Positions 54,438-56,094 of a stretch of 56,094 bases of DNA are shown here, piece after piece. The first letter of the stretch is position 1, and the number at the start of each line of letters is the position of its first letter. Under the pieces are notes generated by a model, which did no database searches, had not been told where the DNA came from, and saw only the letters and a program-made list of their open reading frames with translations. The stretch covers positions 1-56,094 of the forward strand of contig CAIKMZ010000112.1 in assembly GCA_903828665.1 (NCBI GenBank). Reading direction: 5' to 3'. This DNA comes from an uncultured beta proteobacterium (lineage in GTDB: Bacteria; Pseudomonadota; Gammaproteobacteria; Burkholderiales; Burkholderiaceae_C). Position numbers and translations under genes: made by a program.

Positions 54438-55075
54438 GCTGCCCTCCGCTTTTCAAGCGAGCGCACCACACGCGAGAACTCGATGGCCGGCAGGTCCTTC
54501 AGACTGCCAACATTGAAGTGCTCCAACAACCGGCTCAGGTCAGTGCCGGTCTCGACCACGAGCTTGTGGATCGTGATCTGCTGTGGGCCGGTGATGGTCG
54601 GTCCGCTGCGGCGAACCTCGGCACGTGGCGTATGTAGTTCTGTCGGTTTTGTCGGCTCATCGTTGGCGCTTGCAATTTCATTTGATGCGACCGGAAGATC
54701 CTCGCCCCCATACACATAGAGCCCCAATCCATGTAGAGCGATTGCTTTTACAAGCGCTCGCTGTATGGATGTGTTGATGTCGAACGCGTTGGGCGACATG
54801 AGAGGGCGATTGCGCCCGTCGAGCACAGGATGAATTTGGCTCAGGGTCACGCCCTGAACTGTGACAGCCACCTCCACGAAGACACCTGCGTCGCAGGCCA
54901 AGTAGGGTAGTCCGTCATGGCGACGAACCTCCCAGGTCGCAGTCGGATCTGCCAGGCGCAGTTGCGCCACTGCGTAGGGCCAGGACAGGTAGCTGAAGCC
55001 ACCTTTCTTCTCGATGTGTTCGGATACGTTGATGGCGTTGAGGGTGGCAAAGTAGTTGCCAGTAGGTGAACTCAT
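54434..55075 (-). CDS. DUF1071/Sak-like single-strand DNA annealing protein
   Basis: 213 residues. The N-terminal domain has VSEHIEKKGGFSYLSWPYAV and TATWEVRRHDGLPYL, the pattern of DUF1071 proteins, a phage group considered Rad52/Sak-like annealing proteins. A low-complexity linker (about 125-155) leads to a C-terminal helical domain (ITGPQQITIHKLVVETGTDL) like those attached to other annealing proteins. With the YqaJ exonuclease (overlapping by 4 bases downstream) it forms a lambda Red-like pair. The start ATG 55075 has AAGGAG 8 nt upstream. A hairpin and T-rich tail lie just before this Shine-Dalgarno. Confidence 0.82.
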   Translation of the reverse strand: MSSPTGNYFATLNAINVSEHIEKKGGFSYLSWPYAVAQLRLADPTATWEVRRHDGLPYLACDAGVFVEVAVTVQGVTLSQIHPVLDGRNRPLMSPNAFDINTSIQRALVKAIALHGLGLYVYGGEDLPVASNEIASANDEPTKPTELHTPRAEVRRSGPTITGPQQITIHKLVVETGTDLSRLLEHFNVGSLKDLPAIEFSRVVRSLEKRRAA

Positions 55076-55096
55076 GATGAAACTCCTTAGGTTGAA

Positions 55097-55132
55097 ATGA
55101 AAACGCCCAGCTGAGACGAGCTCAGCCAGGCG
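55097..55132 (-). terminator. Hairpin with T-rich tail upstream of the annealing-protein gene
   Basis: On the minus strand CGCCTGGCTGAG (132-121) pairs with CTCAGCTGGGCG (115-104) with one mismatch and one GU around a 5-nt loop, followed by TTTTCATTT. It lies between ardC and the annealing-protein gene, about 12 bases before the latter's AAGGAG. It may terminate ardC transcripts or act as an attenuator. Confidence 0.6.
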
Positions 55133-55142
55133 TGGGGTGACG

Positions 55143-55209
55143 GGATGTGTAAATCAAACCCGACCAGCGCACATCCGCAAACGCTAGGCAGGCACCGACA
55201 AAACCGACA
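55143..55209. promoter_or_regulatory. Possible operator region of the recombination operon
   Basis: GGATGTG (143-149) and CACATCC (170-176) form an inverted repeat with 20 bases between arms. Next to it CCGACAAAACCGACA (195-209) is a tandem of CCGACAAAA units. The same 15-mer occurs inverted inside the annealing-protein gene at 54641-54655. The gap 55076-55235 thus holds repeats, a terminator-like hairpin and a Shine-Dalgarno, but no gene. Confidence 0.4.
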
Positions 55210-55235
55210 AAACTCTTGGTTACGGCAAGCCGTGT

Positions 55236-56094
55236 TCAGGCCAACGCCGGTACTGCGTTGACCTGTGTTGTTGCCTGTGGTGGCAGCAGGAAATCGGCAG
55301 CCTTCTGCGCCATGGACGCAGCGGTGAAGATCAGCCGCTTGTCCGACTTGAGCGCCTGTAGCCAGTGGGCGATGTAGCTGGCGTGCTGTAGCTCGCCCGG
55401 CAGCCCACAGTGGCTGCTCAGGAAGGCGGAGCCCATCTCAGCCACCAGCTCTTCCATTGCATACGCCTCAATGTGCTGGCGCCCCAGCAAGGGCCGGTTG
55501 CACCGGCTTGGGTGCCCGGTGGCATGCGTCAACTCGTGCAGCGCCACGTTGTAGTACCGACTGGCTTCAGGGAAGACCGCCGGCGAGGGCAGCTGAATGA
55601 CGTCGTCACTCGGTCGGTAGAACGCCTGGTCACCACCATGGCGGATAGTGACGCCAGAACGGGTCAGGAGCTCCTCCGCAGCAGCGACAGGACTCCAGCC
55701 CTCCGGTGTGGCGTCAGGGGCTACAAGGCCCTCTGGCAGGCCTTCGACCTGGGCAGCGTTGAACACGGTAAACGAGCGCAGCAGCGGTATGACCCGGCGT
55801 GCCGGTTCATCGTTGGCGCAGCGGCTTGACTCCGCATCCCGCTCCAGCATCTTGAAGAACACAATGCCGGTGCCGGTCTCGCCCTTACGCACACAGGCAC
55901 CCAGTGCCCGGGCTTGGCTGAACGTCAGCCAGCGGTTGACGGCGTAGCCGTGAGACATGGCCTGCATGTTCAGCAGGATGGTGTTGATGCCTCGGTAGGC
56001 CCGTGATGTGGCCAGGTTTGCCGGCATCGCGTTGCCAGGGGTGCGTGACCACGGGCAGACCCATGGCGGTGTACCGGCCTCCAGCGCGGTGATG
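55236..56094 (-). CDS. ardC: ArdC-type antirestriction protein, 5' end outside the window
   Basis: At least 286 residues; the frame is open to the window edge and starts there with ITALEAGTPPWVCPWSR, which is typical N-terminal ArdC sequence, so the true start is outside. The N-terminal domain binds ssDNA (ATSRAYRGINTILLNMQAMS). The C-terminal zincin-like domain has the metal motif ALHELTHATGH and the third-ligand region EAYAMEELVAEMGSAFL. ArdC proteins of plasmids and integrative elements protect incoming DNA from restriction. It precedes the annealing protein and exonuclease on the same strand, supporting a conjugative or phage origin of this end of the window. Confidence 0.92.
   Translation of the reverse strand, partial: ITALEAGTPPWVCPWSRTPGNAMPANLATSRAYRGINTILLNMQAMSHGYAVNRWLTFSQARALGACVRKGETGTGIVFFKMLERDAESSRCANDEPARRVIPLLRSFTVFNAAQVEGLPEGLVAPDATPEGWSPVAAAEELLTRSGVTIRHGGDQAFYRPSDDVIQLPSPAVFPEASRYYNVALHELTHATGHPSRCNRPLLGRQHIEAYAMEELVAEMGSAFLSSHCGLPGELQHASYIAHWLQALKSDKRLIFTAASMAQKAADFLLPPQATTQVNAVPALA

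Noticed and set aside
1..56094. CRISPR array, rRNA operon or replication origin
   Set aside because: No regularly spaced identical repeats, rRNA sequence or DnaA-box cluster was seen. The tandem units at 40336-40388 have no spacers.

Overview
The window looks like the chromosome of a high-GC betaproteobacterium of the order Burkholderiales, most likely close to Comamonadaceae. This rests on gene content and order: a Bug-type (tripartite tricarboxylate) binding protein; hpf-ptsN-hprK; bamE-dapB-exbB-exbD-leuS-lptE-holA-proA; the ATP-grasp GshA with GshB; polA facing DUF2782-thrB-BPSS1780-type genes; and uvrA-MFS-ssb. Nearly all of it (about 0.4 to 53.4 kb) is core chromosome with short intergenic gaps and many 1-4 base stop/start overlaps.

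Layout: 0-3.7 kb, a small inverted-repeat element, gspB-gspA and pyrF. 3.7-9.6 kb, EamA exporter, uvrA, MFS transporter, ssb. 9.6-13.7 kb, mnmA with two unrecognised coupled genes, an SDR that lacks the usual catalytic Ser/Tyr, and a Bug protein. 13.9-21.4 kb, pntAB, fadD and mtnP-class II aldolase-mtnA, which fits a DHAP-shunt type salvage of methylthioadenosine. 21.6-25.3 kb, corA behind a riboswitch-like leader, hpf, ptsN, hprK, fur. 25.4-33.9 kb, bamE, dapB, exbBD, leuS, lptE, a second inverted-repeat element, holA, proA. 33.9-40.3 kb, glutathione synthesis genes gshA and gshB flanking kup and a BenE-type transporter, then a class II amidotransferase. 40.4-48.4 kb, DHA2 exporter, family I CoA-transferase, FimV-like protein, UvrD-type helicase. 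48.4-53.4 kb, BPSS1780-type membrane protein, thrB, DUF2782, polA, tRNA-Arg(ACG).

From 53.45 kb to the end the window enters what looks like an integrative element inserted at the 3' end of tRNA-Arg. A minus-strand operon encodes an ArdC-type antirestriction protein (cut by the window edge), a DUF1071/Sak-like single-strand annealing protein and a YqaJ-type exonuclease, the last two forming a lambda-Red-like recombination pair. No integrase is visible in this part.

The most interesting signals are (1) a compact, possibly pseudoknotted leader directly upstream of corA that would sequester the corA ribosome binding site, (2) a repeated promoter layout with a TACAAT-like box exactly 6 nt before the start codon, predicting leaderless mRNAs, (3) the mtnP-aldolase-mtnA cluster, (4) two MITE-like elements and a dispersed palindromic repeat, and (5) the regulatory spacer of the recombination operon in the integrated element. 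All calls come from reading the sequence; no database search was run.
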